DNA from: Chloroflexota bacterium
GTDB lineage: Bacteria > Chloroflexota > Chloroflexia > JAMDCE01
NCBI GenBank assembly: GCA_023489135.1
Contig: JAMDCE010000041.1
Coordinates: 1-5,783 of the forward strand
Length of the DNA: 5,783 nucleotides
Reading direction: 5' to 3'
The notes under the pieces were generated by a model. The model saw only the letters and a list, made by a program, of their open reading frames with translations, ran no database searches and had not been told where the DNA came from. Position numbers and translations under genes: made by a program. Below, one piece after another: positions 1 through 5,730 of the stretch (position 1 is the stretch's first letter; the number at the start of each line of letters is the position of its first letter).

Positions 1-365
1 CACGCTGCCCTTCTCGCCTCGATGGCCGCGCAGATACCTCTTATATGACGAGCAATGACTGACGAATGTTTCTGGAAGCCTAGTCATTATAGGAGAAAAC
101 GAAGACTTTTGGTAGGCTATACTTCATGTCCCGTTCGCCCGAGATGGTGCATCGTACCTGATCATAGACCAGGGACGAACGGAGAGGTAACGCCCAAAGG
201 AACGCCGTTCTTCTTACCTCTTTCCTGTCGTCAAGAAGAACTGACCCCTCTGGATGGACGTGTGGTGTGACAGGTTCTGAAAACAGCGCAAATCATGCTA
301 CACCACCAACGGAGAGCACAGCCTAGGCAACCGCCACGTCACCGGGAAGCTTCGGTCAGATCTTC
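1..365. other. Left-edge stretch without a convincing gene, containing inverted repeats
   Basis: I find no supportable coding region here. The longest rightward frame (55-270) has no ribosome binding site and an unnatural composition rich in Cys, Trp, Pro and Arg. A short frame that is open from the left edge to a TGA at 46-48 could be the tail of a gene outside the window, but 15 residues are too few to judge. The stretch lies downstream of the leftward hydrolase gene. It contains several inverted repeats: 77-82 with 113-118, 131-140 with 172-182, 183-190 with 214-221, and 224-229 with 269-274. The two 6-bp pairs are expected by chance at this length; the middle two are less so. None is followed by a T-run that would mark a standard terminator. 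Confidence 0.55.
131..221. repeat. Two adjacent inverted repeats (possible RNA structure)
   Basis: Positions 131-140 (CCGTTCGCCC) pair with 172-182 (GGGACGAACGG), giving a 7-bp and a 3-bp helix separated by one bulged A. An inner TGGT/ACCA pair (145-148 with 168-171) extends the helix after a four-base bulge. Immediately next to it, AGAGGTAA (183-190) is perfectly complementary to TTACCTCT (214-221), and its loop holds a small GAAC/GTTC hairpin (200-203 with 207-210). The GAACGG at 177-182 could pair either with CCGTTC at 131-136 or with CCGTTC at 205-210, so alternative folds are possible. No known RNA family was recognised, and the strand of any transcript is unknown. Confidence 0.3.
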
Positions 366-1421
366 CTAAAACAGCGGGTCAAAGGCCAGGGCGCGTTTTG
401 GGTTATCCACGAGCATCGTTCTAATCTGCTCATCAGTAACACCCGCTTCCTTGAGGTAGCGCACTCCGTAGGTCAAGATGTTGTCGTAGCCCCAGCCACC
501 ATATTTCTTGGTGCAGACTTTCAACCAAACGTCGTGGGACAGGAGCAACTGGGAAAGATACCCTTCCTTGATCAACTGGGCGATGGACGCCGCGCGCTCC
601 AGGTCGGAAGGCTCTTTCTTGATTATGCCTGAAGTCTCGTAGTAGAATTCATTTCCCCAGGTGTCGTATTCTACGAAAGCGCCCGCCGCCGCGGCTAGGC
701 GATTCCGCTCCAGATCTATTTTGCCATTGATGGTGTGCTCATCCATATGGGACATGATCACGTGGCGGCAGTCAACGCCCTCTGATTTCAGGAAATCCAA
801 GGCCTTCAATCCGGCTCGCGACCACATGAAAGGATGGATATTGATAGGGACGCCCGTCCGCAGATGGGCTCTCGCCGCCGCTCGGACCACCTTTTCCTCG
901 TTGTCCGTGATGGGATCGCTGGTCCCGATCTCCCCGAAGATGCCCGCGCGTATCCCCGTGCCATCCACGCCTTCGACGGCATCTCTCACCATTATGTCGG
1001 CCAGTTGGTCGATGCTCAGTTCGGAAACGTACGTCGGGTGGCAGTCGTTCACGTAAAACCCCGCGCCCATCACAATGTTGAGCCCCGTGGCCTGGGCGAT
1101 GCGCCTCAGGGCCTGGGGGTTACGGCCGATCCCGATATTGGTGACGTCGACGACGGTAGATCCGCCAGCTTTCTTGAAATCCAGTAGTTCCTTGATCTGC
1201 TGGTCGATATCATCAATAAGGAGATTGTCTCTGTTGAGGAGAGGATTCCGGAACACTTCGCCGAAGCTGGATAGCTCGAGAGGCCCTTCTGCTATCCTCA
1301 GCTTTTCTGGATTTGCCGGTTTCTCCCACCAAACGGTCGCGTCGATTAAGATGTGTTCGTGAGGTAACGTCACTCCCATGTCATCCGGTGAGATCGGACC
1401 AAGGACAGTTTCAACCTGCAT
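366..1421 (-). CDS. Phosphotriesterase/lactonase-family metal-dependent hydrolase
   Basis: This 351-residue protein belongs to the phosphotriesterase (PTE) branch of the amidohydrolase superfamily, TIM-barrel enzymes with a binuclear metal centre that hydrolyse lactones or phosphoesters. The metal ligands can be placed: the HxH motif at His21/His23 (PHEH), His196 (NIHP), His225 (SHMDE) and the catalytic Asp297 (LLSHD). Where PTE has a carbamylated bridging lysine, this protein has Glu164 in FGEIGTS, as in the E. coli YhfV (php) type. The family signatures VDVTNIGIGR (91-100) and the C-terminal NPKRALAF (340-347) are also present, and the length is normal. I chose the ATG at 1421 because a strong Shine-Dalgarno precedes it and because family homology starts at once; an upstream in-frame ATG at 1475 would add 18 unrelated residues. 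The gene diverges from the AOR operon. The substrate cannot be read from the sequence: lactone or ester hydrolysis is more likely than true organophosphate hydrolysis. Confidence 0.9.
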   Translation of the reverse strand: MQVETVLGPISPDDMGVTLPHEHILIDATVWWEKPANPEKLRIAEGPLELSSFGEVFRNPLLNRDNLLIDDIDQQIKELLDFKKAGGSTVVDVTNIGIGRNPQALRRIAQATGLNIVMGAGFYVNDCHPTYVSELSIDQLADIMVRDAVEGVDGTGIRAGIFGEIGTSDPITDNEEKVVRAAARAHLRTGVPINIHPFMWSRAGLKALDFLKSEGVDCRHVIMSHMDEHTINGKIDLERNRLAAAAGAFVEYDTWGNEFYYETSGIIKKEPSDLERAASIAQLIKEGYLSQLLLSHDVWLKVCTKKYGGWGYDNILTYGVRYLKEAGVTDEQIRTMLVDNPKRALAFDPLF

Positions 1422-1426
1422 TTCTG

Positions 1427-1434
1427 CACCTCCT
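1427..1434 (-). promoter_or_regulatory. Strong ribosome binding site of the hydrolase gene
   Basis: On the minus strand AGGAGGTG lies 5 bases before the ATG at 1421. This near-perfect Shine-Dalgarno decides the start codon against the in-frame ATG at 1475. Confidence 0.85.
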
Positions 1435-1540
1435 GAATAGATCGTAGGATGTGACCGCGGGCCACCAATAACCAAGCCAGAAATCCGGATGGGAAGCGAC
1501 TGATGGCGTCGCCGCCAGGATTCACGTCCTTCCCCAGGAG

Positions 1541-1570
1541 ATTATCTATCACCGCAGGGGGAGCCGTAAA
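1541..1570 (-). promoter_or_regulatory. Probable leftward sigma-70-type promoter for the hydrolase
   Basis: Read on the minus strand, TTTACG (1570-1565) and GATAAT (1546-1541) are separated by 18 bases. They match the -35 consensus at 4 of 6 positions and the -10 consensus at 5 of 6. Transcription would start near 1534, giving a leader of about 113 bases before the ATG at 1421. The call rests on consensus matching alone. Confidence 0.4.
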
Positions 1571-1590
1571 GCTACGAACGGGTTGAGTTT

Positions 1591-1624
1591 TGATCCAAAT
1601 GGTTCAGGGTCACTATTTGGATCA
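1591..1624. promoter_or_regulatory. Perfect 10-bp inverted repeat between divergent promoters (operator candidate)
   Basis: TGATCCAAAT (1591-1600) is the exact reverse complement of ATTTGGATCA (1615-1624), with a 14-base spacer. Three further inward pairs, one of them G-T, are possible. The repeat sits about 20 bases upstream of the rightward extended -10 element, covering or abutting its -35 region, and about 20 bases upstream of the leftward -35 hexamer. No T-run follows on either strand, and both flanking genes point away from it, so a terminator is unlikely. A dimeric transcription factor binding site controlling one or both directions is the simplest reading. No regulator gene is present in the window. 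Confidence 0.5.
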
Positions 1625-1640
1625 TCAGGTTGCTCTTTCG

Positions 1641-1649
1641 TGATATAAT
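1641..1649 (+). promoter_or_regulatory. Extended -10 promoter for the AOR operon
   Basis: TGATATAAT is a perfect extended -10 element (TG, one base, then TATAAT). There is no good -35 hexamer at 16-18 bases upstream, which fits an extended -10 promoter or an activator-dependent one. Transcription would start near 1656, leaving a leader of about 90 bases before the ATG at 1748. It is the only good rightward promoter I see ahead of the six-gene cluster. Confidence 0.55.
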
Positions 1650-1732
1650 TGGGGCGTCCGTACAGAGGGTGCCAGAGCGAGAGGAGCGCGCGATAGCTGG
1701 CGAAGCCCACAGCATAACTAGCATTGAAGCAC

Positions 1733-1738
1733 AGGTGA
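1733..1738 (+). promoter_or_regulatory. Ribosome binding site of the first operon gene
   Basis: AGGTGA lies nine bases before the ATG at 1748. It supports that start over the ATG ten codons downstream at 1778. Confidence 0.65.
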
Positions 1739-1747
1739 CCCAGGCGT

Positions 1748-2590
1748 ATGAAGGATCCGAATCTCGGAAAACCTAAGATGCCTGGCAACAAGAGATGTGG
1801 CACCTGTTTCTACTACGAGCCTTCCCCGCTGTGGAGAAAAGGCTGGTGCCGAAACCCTTCTCTCTTCGAAGGCCGCGTCAATCATTTGGTTGAGGCGGGT
1901 GAGTACAGTTGCCAAGGTACCTTTAGCACCGATTTCTGGTTGGCCGCGCCGAGGCGCAAGTCCAGAGCGCCCGTCGACTGCACGGTAGTTCAGTCTTCCC
2001 AACCCTCGTCTTCACCAAAGGAGGCCGTAGCCAGCATTGTCGAAGATAATGCGGGTGGCGATTCAATCGCAGAAAACGGTATCGGCACCCCGACGGTGGC
2101 TTCAGCAAGCAAGCTGCGCCGGCAGACCCAATGGGGGGTTGGACCATCTTCGCGACACGCCCGTTTGTCGGTCACCGTTCTCGTTGCGGCCATCGCTCTC
2201 GTGCTGATCTCGGCGCTTGGCTGGATCTCCTACAGCACGGCTGGGGCCAAGGAGAGCAAGACTATCTCCACCACTGCGTCTCTATCGCCAACGCCAGATC
2301 TGATCAACCCAATGTTCGGTCCGTCGCCGACCCCCACGGTGACTGCGTCGCTCCTGGCCGTCGATAGATATGCTCGTGTGGTCGGCACCGAAAACAACGG
2401 CCTGCAGGTTCGGCTCGATCCCGGTTCCGAGTCTCCTTCGGTTGCTCTCCTGCCTGACGGCACCATTGTCCATCTCTTGAAGGGACCCGTCGCGGTGGAT
2501 GGCTACCTTTGGTGGGAAATAGAGGCCGCCGGTAAGTCCGGTTGGTCCGCCGACAAGTGGCTTGTCGCGGTCGCAGGACCGGCCGGTTGA
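1748..2590 (+). CDS. Single-pass membrane protein with N-terminal Cys4 motif and C-terminal SH3-like domain
   Basis: The 280-residue protein has three visible parts. Residues 17-57 hold a four-cysteine motif (Cys17, Cys20, Cys34, Cys55; CGTC, WCRNP, YSC), probably binding Zn or an Fe-S cluster. Residues 66-139 are a low-complexity Ser/Pro/Ala-rich linker. A single hydrophobic helix spans about 140-162; Arg and His residues (RHAR) precede it, which predicts a cytoplasmic N-terminus. A second linker with SPTP and PTPT repeats leads to a bacterial SH3-like domain at about 206-275 (GLQVRLDPG, LPDGTIV, WWEIE, GWSADKWL). This layout resembles proteins I associate with Chloroflexota. It is the first gene of the operon. 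Its function is not known: an SH3-like domain outside the membrane suggests binding to cell wall or another protein, while the Cys4 head could sense or bind metal, or recruit the AOR complex (inference). It has no cleavable signal peptide. Confidence 0.8.
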   Translation: MKDPNLGKPKMPGNKRCGTCFYYEPSPLWRKGWCRNPSLFEGRVNHLVEAGEYSCQGTFSTDFWLAAPRRKSRAPVDCTVVQSSQPSSSPKEAVASIVEDNAGGDSIAENGIGTPTVASASKLRRQTQWGVGPSSRHARLSVTVLVAAIALVLISALGWISYSTAGAKESKTISTTASLSPTPDLINPMFGPSPTPTVTASLLAVDRYARVVGTENNGLQVRLDPGSESPSVALLPDGTIVHLLKGPVAVDGYLWWEIEAAGKSGWSADKWLVAVAGPAG

Positions 2591-2644
2591 GAGCGTGAAT
2601 TCTATGCCAGACTGAATCTTAACCTAGAAGTTGGTGAATCTTCG

Positions 2645-3073
2645 TTGCTTGACCCAGAGACCGAATTGACCTTAGCCATGGAGGCGCTGGAAGAATCAGC
2701 AGTTCTCACAGCCGATCAACCCGATCTCGAAATAGAGTTGATTTCAGTGGAAGAAATAGTTGGCGCCTCGTCGGATGAAAAGGCGAGGCTTCTCCTTCTC
2801 GGCCTTTATGCTGTTTTATCGAAAGGTGGCAACGGAACAAATATGTCCGAAGTGGTGCGTTACCGTGAACGCTTCCAGGAAACCTTTCCGAACCACTTCG
2901 CCGTTTTTATGGCCGAGCTAAGGTCGGGTAAGAATGGCCATCAATGGCCGGGTTGTCTGAGGTGCCGGAATTACGTCGGCAGCGGTTGCGCAATCGGCGC
3001 GGCTCCTCAGCGGCTTCCCAGCCGCTATCTTAACGTCGACTACCACTGCGCGGCTTTTGAGAGGAAAATGTGA
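2645..3073 (+). CDS. Small soluble protein with C-terminal Cys4 motif
   Basis: I do not recognise a named family for this 142-residue protein. Residues 1-45 are acidic and residues 45-95 look helical. The C-terminus (104-138) has four cysteines at 104, 107, 115 and 135 (C-x2-C-x7-C-x19-C; CLRC, SGCAIG, DYHCAAFE). They probably bind Zn or a small Fe-S cluster, and the layout resembles the head of the first operon protein. The start is uncertain: a TTG at 2645 with only a weak purine-rich region upstream, or an in-frame ATG at 2678 (131 residues, also without a clear ribosome binding site). The frame stays open back to the preceding gene's TGA at 2588-2590, but contains no ATG or GTG there. The protein has no signal peptide or membrane helix. 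The last codons overlap the next gene by four bases, implying translational coupling. A redox or metal-binding partner of the AOR is possible but unproven. Confidence 0.7.
   Translation: MLDPETELTLAMEALEESAVLTADQPDLEIELISVEEIVGASSDEKARLLLLGLYAVLSKGGNGTNMSEVVRYRERFQETFPNHFAVFMAELRSGKNGHQWPGCLRCRNYVGSGCAIGAAPQRLPSRYLNVDYHCAAFERKM
3059..3065 (+). promoter_or_regulatory. Ribosome binding site deciding the GTG start at 3070
   Basis: GAGAGGA ends four bases before the GTG at 3070. That GTG overlaps the upstream stop codon as GTGA. The nearest downstream in-frame ATG is more than 20 codons into the coiled coil, so the GTG start is preferred. Confidence 0.6.
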
Positions 3074-3408
3074 TCGAGCAAGGACTTCTGGAAGACCTTT
3101 TAACCGAGAAACTCACCCTGGATAAGCGCCATGCGAAGCTGCAGAGGATGGCCGGTGATCTTGAGGACCAGCTAAAGAAGCTAGGTAAACAGATCGAAGA
3201 AGCCGGGAGGTTAATCGAAGACGAAAAAGGACAAAAGTTAGTCTTCAGGGCCGAGGCAATTCAGAAAAGCTCTATGGATCTTGAGGAATCTCTGATCGAG
3301 TTGCGGAAGGGATTCGTTCAACTCCGGAAAGAGGCCGGCCGGCTGAAGAAAGTTGCCCGCGAGCTCCGACAGCAGAATGAACGCGCCGGAATGGAAGTAG
3401 GGCGATAG
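3070..3408 (+). CDS. Small coiled-coil protein
   Basis: This 112-residue protein is almost entirely predicted coiled coil (about 5-105), with heptad-like Leu/Ile spacing and abundant Glu, Lys and Arg (for example LEDQLKKLGKQIEEA and RLKKVARELRQQNERA). It contains no cysteine, no signal peptide and no hydrophobic membrane helix. The GTG start overlaps the previous gene's TGA by four bases, and the MoaD-like gene begins six bases after its stop, so it is firmly inside the operon. I know of no named family. Likely roles are oligomerisation scaffold or adaptor between the AOR and the Cys4 proteins; this is inferred only from shape and position. Coiled-coil composition makes remote similarity to unrelated proteins easy to over-read. 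Confidence 0.7.
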   Translation: MIEQGLLEDLLTEKLTLDKRHAKLQRMAGDLEDQLKKLGKQIEEAGRLIEDEKGQKLVFRAEAIQKSSMDLEESLIELRKGFVQLRKEAGRLKKVARELRQQNERAGMEVGR

Positions 3409-3414
3409 ACCAGG

Positions 3415-3720
3415 ATGAAAGTCACAGTTAAGTACTTCAACCCCTTTCGCGAGATCACCGGCAAGAAGGATGAACTGGTGCACATAGAAGAGCCGATCGT
3501 AGCCGGCCTGGTCAGTCAATTGATCAAGAACTATGGCGCCCGCTTTCAGAAGACGATACTCTCCTGCGAAGCGAAGAAGTCAGGTTATACCATAACGTCC
3601 AGGGAGGTCGAGGTCGCCGACTCTATCGGAATTCTCGTGGGTGGCCGGTTTGCCACCGAGGATACCCCTCTCCAGGAGGGCGATGAAGTGGCGTTCCTCT
3701 TGAAAGCCGTGGGTGGTTGA
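3415..3720 (+). CDS. MoaD/ThiS-family ubiquitin-fold protein 1 (AOR-associated)
   Basis: This is a 101-residue beta-grasp protein of the MoaD type. It opens with a beta strand (MKVTVKYFNPFREITGKK), includes the late family pattern LQEGDEVAFLLKAVGG, and ends in the Gly-Gly that is adenylated and thiocarboxylated in sulfur-carrier members. It is about 20 residues longer than classic MoaD, with an extra segment near 48-70 that includes Cys51, and so resembles the longer archaeal-type MoaD proteins. In molybdopterin synthase, MoaD with MoaE inserts the dithiolene sulfurs of the pterin cofactor. The gene lies six bases after the coiled-coil gene and directly before the AOR, which fits a role in maturing the tungsto/molybdopterin enzyme. 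The ATG at 3415 has only AGG directly before it and AGGG 12 bases upstream, so translation probably depends on coupling. A protein-conjugating (SAMP-like) role cannot be excluded. Confidence 0.85.
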   Translation: MKVTVKYFNPFREITGKKDELVHIEEPIVAGLVSQLIKNYGARFQKTILSCEAKKSGYTITSREVEVADSIGILVGGRFATEDTPLQEGDEVAFLLKAVGG

Positions 3721-3759
3721 GGTAGACAGAGAGTTTTGTTCGAGGGGGAAAAGAACGTT

Positions 3760-5466
3760 ATGAAGGTGCTTCGAGTCGACGCCGCCACCGGGCAGGTCCA
3801 GGCGCAGGCGCTACCGCCTCAATATGAGGGCTGGAGCAATCGGGGACTGATCGCCAAGATTCTCGATGAGGAAGTGCCGGCCACCTGCAATCCACTGGAG
3901 AAGCGCAACAAGCTCATCTTTGCCACTGGTGTCCTGGCCGGGCTGGGAGTCTCCAGCGCCGAGCGACTCTCGGTAGGGGCCAAGAGTCCACTCACAGGAG
4001 GGGTCAGAGAGAGCAACGCCGGTGGAGTGGCGGCCAGAGCTCTTGTTCGCCACGGCATCAGAGCCGTGGTGGTCGAGAACAAGGCCGAGAAAGGCAACTG
4101 GTGGCTATTGAGGATAGGCCGTGACGGCTGTGAGATCTTGCCAGCCGGTGACCTCAAGGGGTTGGGAAACTACGCGCTGGTAGAAGCACTGCGCGAGCGC
4201 TTCGGTCAGCGGATCGCCACCATCTCCATCGGTCCCGCCGGGGAAAGGCTCTATACCAGCGCCGGTGTCTTCGTCACCGATATGAACGGTTGGCCCAGTC
4301 GGGCGGCTGGTCGAGGCGGGCTGGGCGCGGTGATGGGGTCAAAGGGCCTCAAGGCCATCGTCGTCTCTCAGGACGGAGATTATCGCATCCCTATTAGGGA
4401 TCAGGTTGCCTTCAACAAGGCCCGGCAAGACTTCGTGGAGGCCCTCAAGCAGTCACCGGTGACGGCCGAGCTATATCCCAAATATGGGACCGCCGGGGTC
4501 ATCCCGGCAATGCAGACCGTAGGCGGGCTTCCTACCAGGAACTTCACTTCCGGAAACTTCTCGGAATTTGAGGAAATTGGCGGAGAGAGGCTGCACGACC
4601 TGATTGTCGCCAGAGGGGGAGAGGGAACTCCCACCGAACCCTGCATGCCCGGCTGCATCATTCGCTGCTCCAACATAGTCGCGGATGCCCAGGGGAAAGC
4701 GGTGGTTGCTCCTTTGGAATACGAGACTATCGCCTTACTGGGATCCAATCTCGAGATTGGCGATCTAGACCAAATCGCCTTAATGAACCGTCTCTGCAAT
4801 GACTATGGCATTGACACGGTGGAGATTGGCGGGGCTATCGGCGTGGCGATGGAGGCCGGTCTCGAGAAATTCGGAGACGCCGACGGGGCGCTACGCCTCT
4901 TGAGAGAAGCTGGCGAAGGAACCATCCTCGGGCGGGTCCTGGGACAGGGAGTCGTGGTGACCGCTCGCGTTCTCGGCATCAGCCGCGTCCCCGCAGTTAA
5001 GGGACAAGGCATGCCGGCGCACGAGCCACGAGCTCTCAAGGGCATGGGTGTCACTTATTCCATGTCTCCCATGGGCGCAGACCACACCACCGCCCCCACC
5101 ATTCGTGCGTCCATAGACCATCACAAGCCCGATGGGCAAGTAGACCTGGTCCGCGGTCTCCAGACTACGATAGCGGCCTATGACTCTCTAGGCTTTTGCC
5201 TCTTTGTCCTGCCAGCCGTCGGCAAGTCCCCCCAGATAACCGTGGATCTTCTTAATGCCGTCTATGGCACTAATCACGAACCGGACTATATCTCGCAGTT
5301 GGGCCGCGAGATCCTTCGCACCGAACGGGCCTTTAACACGCGAGCAGGTTTGACCGAGGCGAGCGAACTGGTGCCCGAGTTCCTCCGCGAGGAGACCCTT
5401 CCACCTAACAATCTGGTCTTCGACATACCAGAAGAGGAAATGGCCAAATTCTGGGACGGGATTTAG
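3760..5466 (+). CDS. Aldehyde:ferredoxin oxidoreductase family W/Mo-bis-pterin enzyme
   Basis: The 568-residue protein covers all AOR domains. The N-terminal pterin-binding domain shows NRGLIAKILDEEVP, NKLIFATG and SPLTGGVRESNAGG (to about residue 89), followed by GRGGLGAVMGSKGLKAIVV (184-202). The [4Fe-4S] ligands are Cys295, Cys299 and Cys303 (CMPGCIIRC) plus the distal Cys480 (DSLGFC). The conserved LEYET (319-323), PAHEPRALKGMGVTYS and GADH (His442) segments line the active site in known AORs. Family members oxidise aldehydes or related carbonyls using ferredoxin or partner subunits, usually in anaerobes. The first cluster gap is Cys-x3-Cys instead of the Cys-x2-Cys of Pyrococcus AOR, suggesting a separate subfamily. 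The start is the ATG at 3760, with AGGGGG 11 bases upstream; an alternative TTG at 3736 would add eight residues that do not look like the family N-terminus. The substrate and the metal (W or Mo) cannot be determined. It is cytoplasmic, with no signal peptide. Confidence 0.93.
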   Translation: MKVLRVDAATGQVQAQALPPQYEGWSNRGLIAKILDEEVPATCNPLEKRNKLIFATGVLAGLGVSSAERLSVGAKSPLTGGVRESNAGGVAARALVRHGIRAVVVENKAEKGNWWLLRIGRDGCEILPAGDLKGLGNYALVEALRERFGQRIATISIGPAGERLYTSAGVFVTDMNGWPSRAAGRGGLGAVMGSKGLKAIVVSQDGDYRIPIRDQVAFNKARQDFVEALKQSPVTAELYPKYGTAGVIPAMQTVGGLPTRNFTSGNFSEFEEIGGERLHDLIVARGGEGTPTEPCMPGCIIRCSNIVADAQGKAVVAPLEYETIALLGSNLEIGDLDQIALMNRLCNDYGIDTVEIGGAIGVAMEAGLEKFGDADGALRLLREAGEGTILGRVLGQGVVVTARVLGISRVPAVKGQGMPAHEPRALKGMGVTYSMSPMGADHTTAPTIRASIDHHKPDGQVDLVRGLQTTIAAYDSLGFCLFVLPAVGKSPQITVDLLNAVYGTNHEPDYISQLGREILRTERAFNTRAGLTEASELVPEFLREETLPPNNLVFDIPEEEMAKFWDGI

Positions 5467-5487
5467 AGGGCTCGCGTCAGAAGTCAG

Positions 5488-5730
5488 ATGATCAGCGTCA
5501 TTGTCCGGCCGTACACAATTCTGCGCGACTATCTCCCTACTCTCCGGGACGGGAGCACCGTTCGCTTGGAGCTCGGGCCAGGTGGCACCGCGCAGGATGT
5601 CTTGGCGAAACTGGGTATTCCGGAGGAGAAGGTAATGCTGGTGGCCATCAATGGACAACCGGCCCAACTCACCGATCCCCTGGCTGATGGTGACCACCTT
5701 GTACTCCTGCCTCCCGTCAGTGGGGGCTAG
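5488..5730 (+). CDS. MoaD/ThiS-family ubiquitin-fold protein 2 (AOR-associated)
   Basis: This is an 80-residue beta-grasp protein of standard MoaD/ThiS length. It has an N-terminal beta strand (MISVIVRPYTILRDYLP), a central helix (TAQDVLAKLGIPEEKV), the VAINGQPA strand, and the typical end LADGDHLVLLPPVSGG. The terminal Gly-Gly is the expected site of adenylation and thiocarboxylate formation. The gene begins 21 bases after the AOR stop and lacks a clear ribosome binding site next to the ATG; AGAGGG at 5466-5471 is too far away, so reinitiation from the AOR gene is plausible. It differs strongly from the 101-residue MoaD-like protein upstream of the AOR, so it is not a recent duplicate. A sulfur-carrier role in pterin dithiolene formation for the AOR is the best guess. 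A ThiS-like role is less likely, because no thiamine gene is nearby. Confidence 0.85.
   Translation: MISVIVRPYTILRDYLPTLRDGSTVRLELGPGGTAQDVLAKLGIPEEKVMLVAINGQPAQLTDPLADGDHLVLLPPVSGG

Noticed and set aside
1..87. Leftward frame from an ATG at 87 open to the window edge, with TATAAT overlapping that ATG
   Set aside because: Only 29 codons are visible, there is no Shine-Dalgarno, and there is no acceptable -35 at 17 bases. It could be a gene start, but the window cannot support it.
55..270. Rightward 71-codon open frame
   Set aside because: It has no ribosome binding site, an unnatural amino-acid mix and no recognisable domain, and it runs through the inverted repeats.
345..366. GGAAG/CTTCC inverted repeat just past the end of the leftward hydrolase gene, as a terminator
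   Set aside because: It has only five base pairs, a 12-base loop and no T-run on the minus strand.
661..1362. Three rightward open frames opposite the hydrolase gene
   Set aside because: They are antisense shadows of a well-supported conserved gene.
1370..1552. Leftward 60-codon frame overlapping the start of the hydrolase gene
   Set aside because: It lies in another frame over the predicted promoter and the hydrolase start, has no ribosome binding site and no domain, and is most likely chance.
1551..1590. Segment loosely resembling the conserved core of a cyclic-di-GMP-I riboswitch (GCCGTAAAGCTACGAACGGG)
   Set aside because: The required upstream AAACC-hairpin-GG element is missing, and the segment lies upstream of the predicted rightward -10, so the resemblance is probably accidental.
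2613..2642. Direct repeat of TGAATCTT (2613-2620 and 2635-2642) in the gap before the second operon gene
   Set aside because: Eight bases repeated once in a short gap is weak evidence, with no promoter or operator context.
5188..5697. Leftward 169-codon open frame over the end of the AOR gene and the second MoaD-like gene
   Set aside because: It is antisense to two clearly recognised genes, has no ribosome binding site and no recognisable family.
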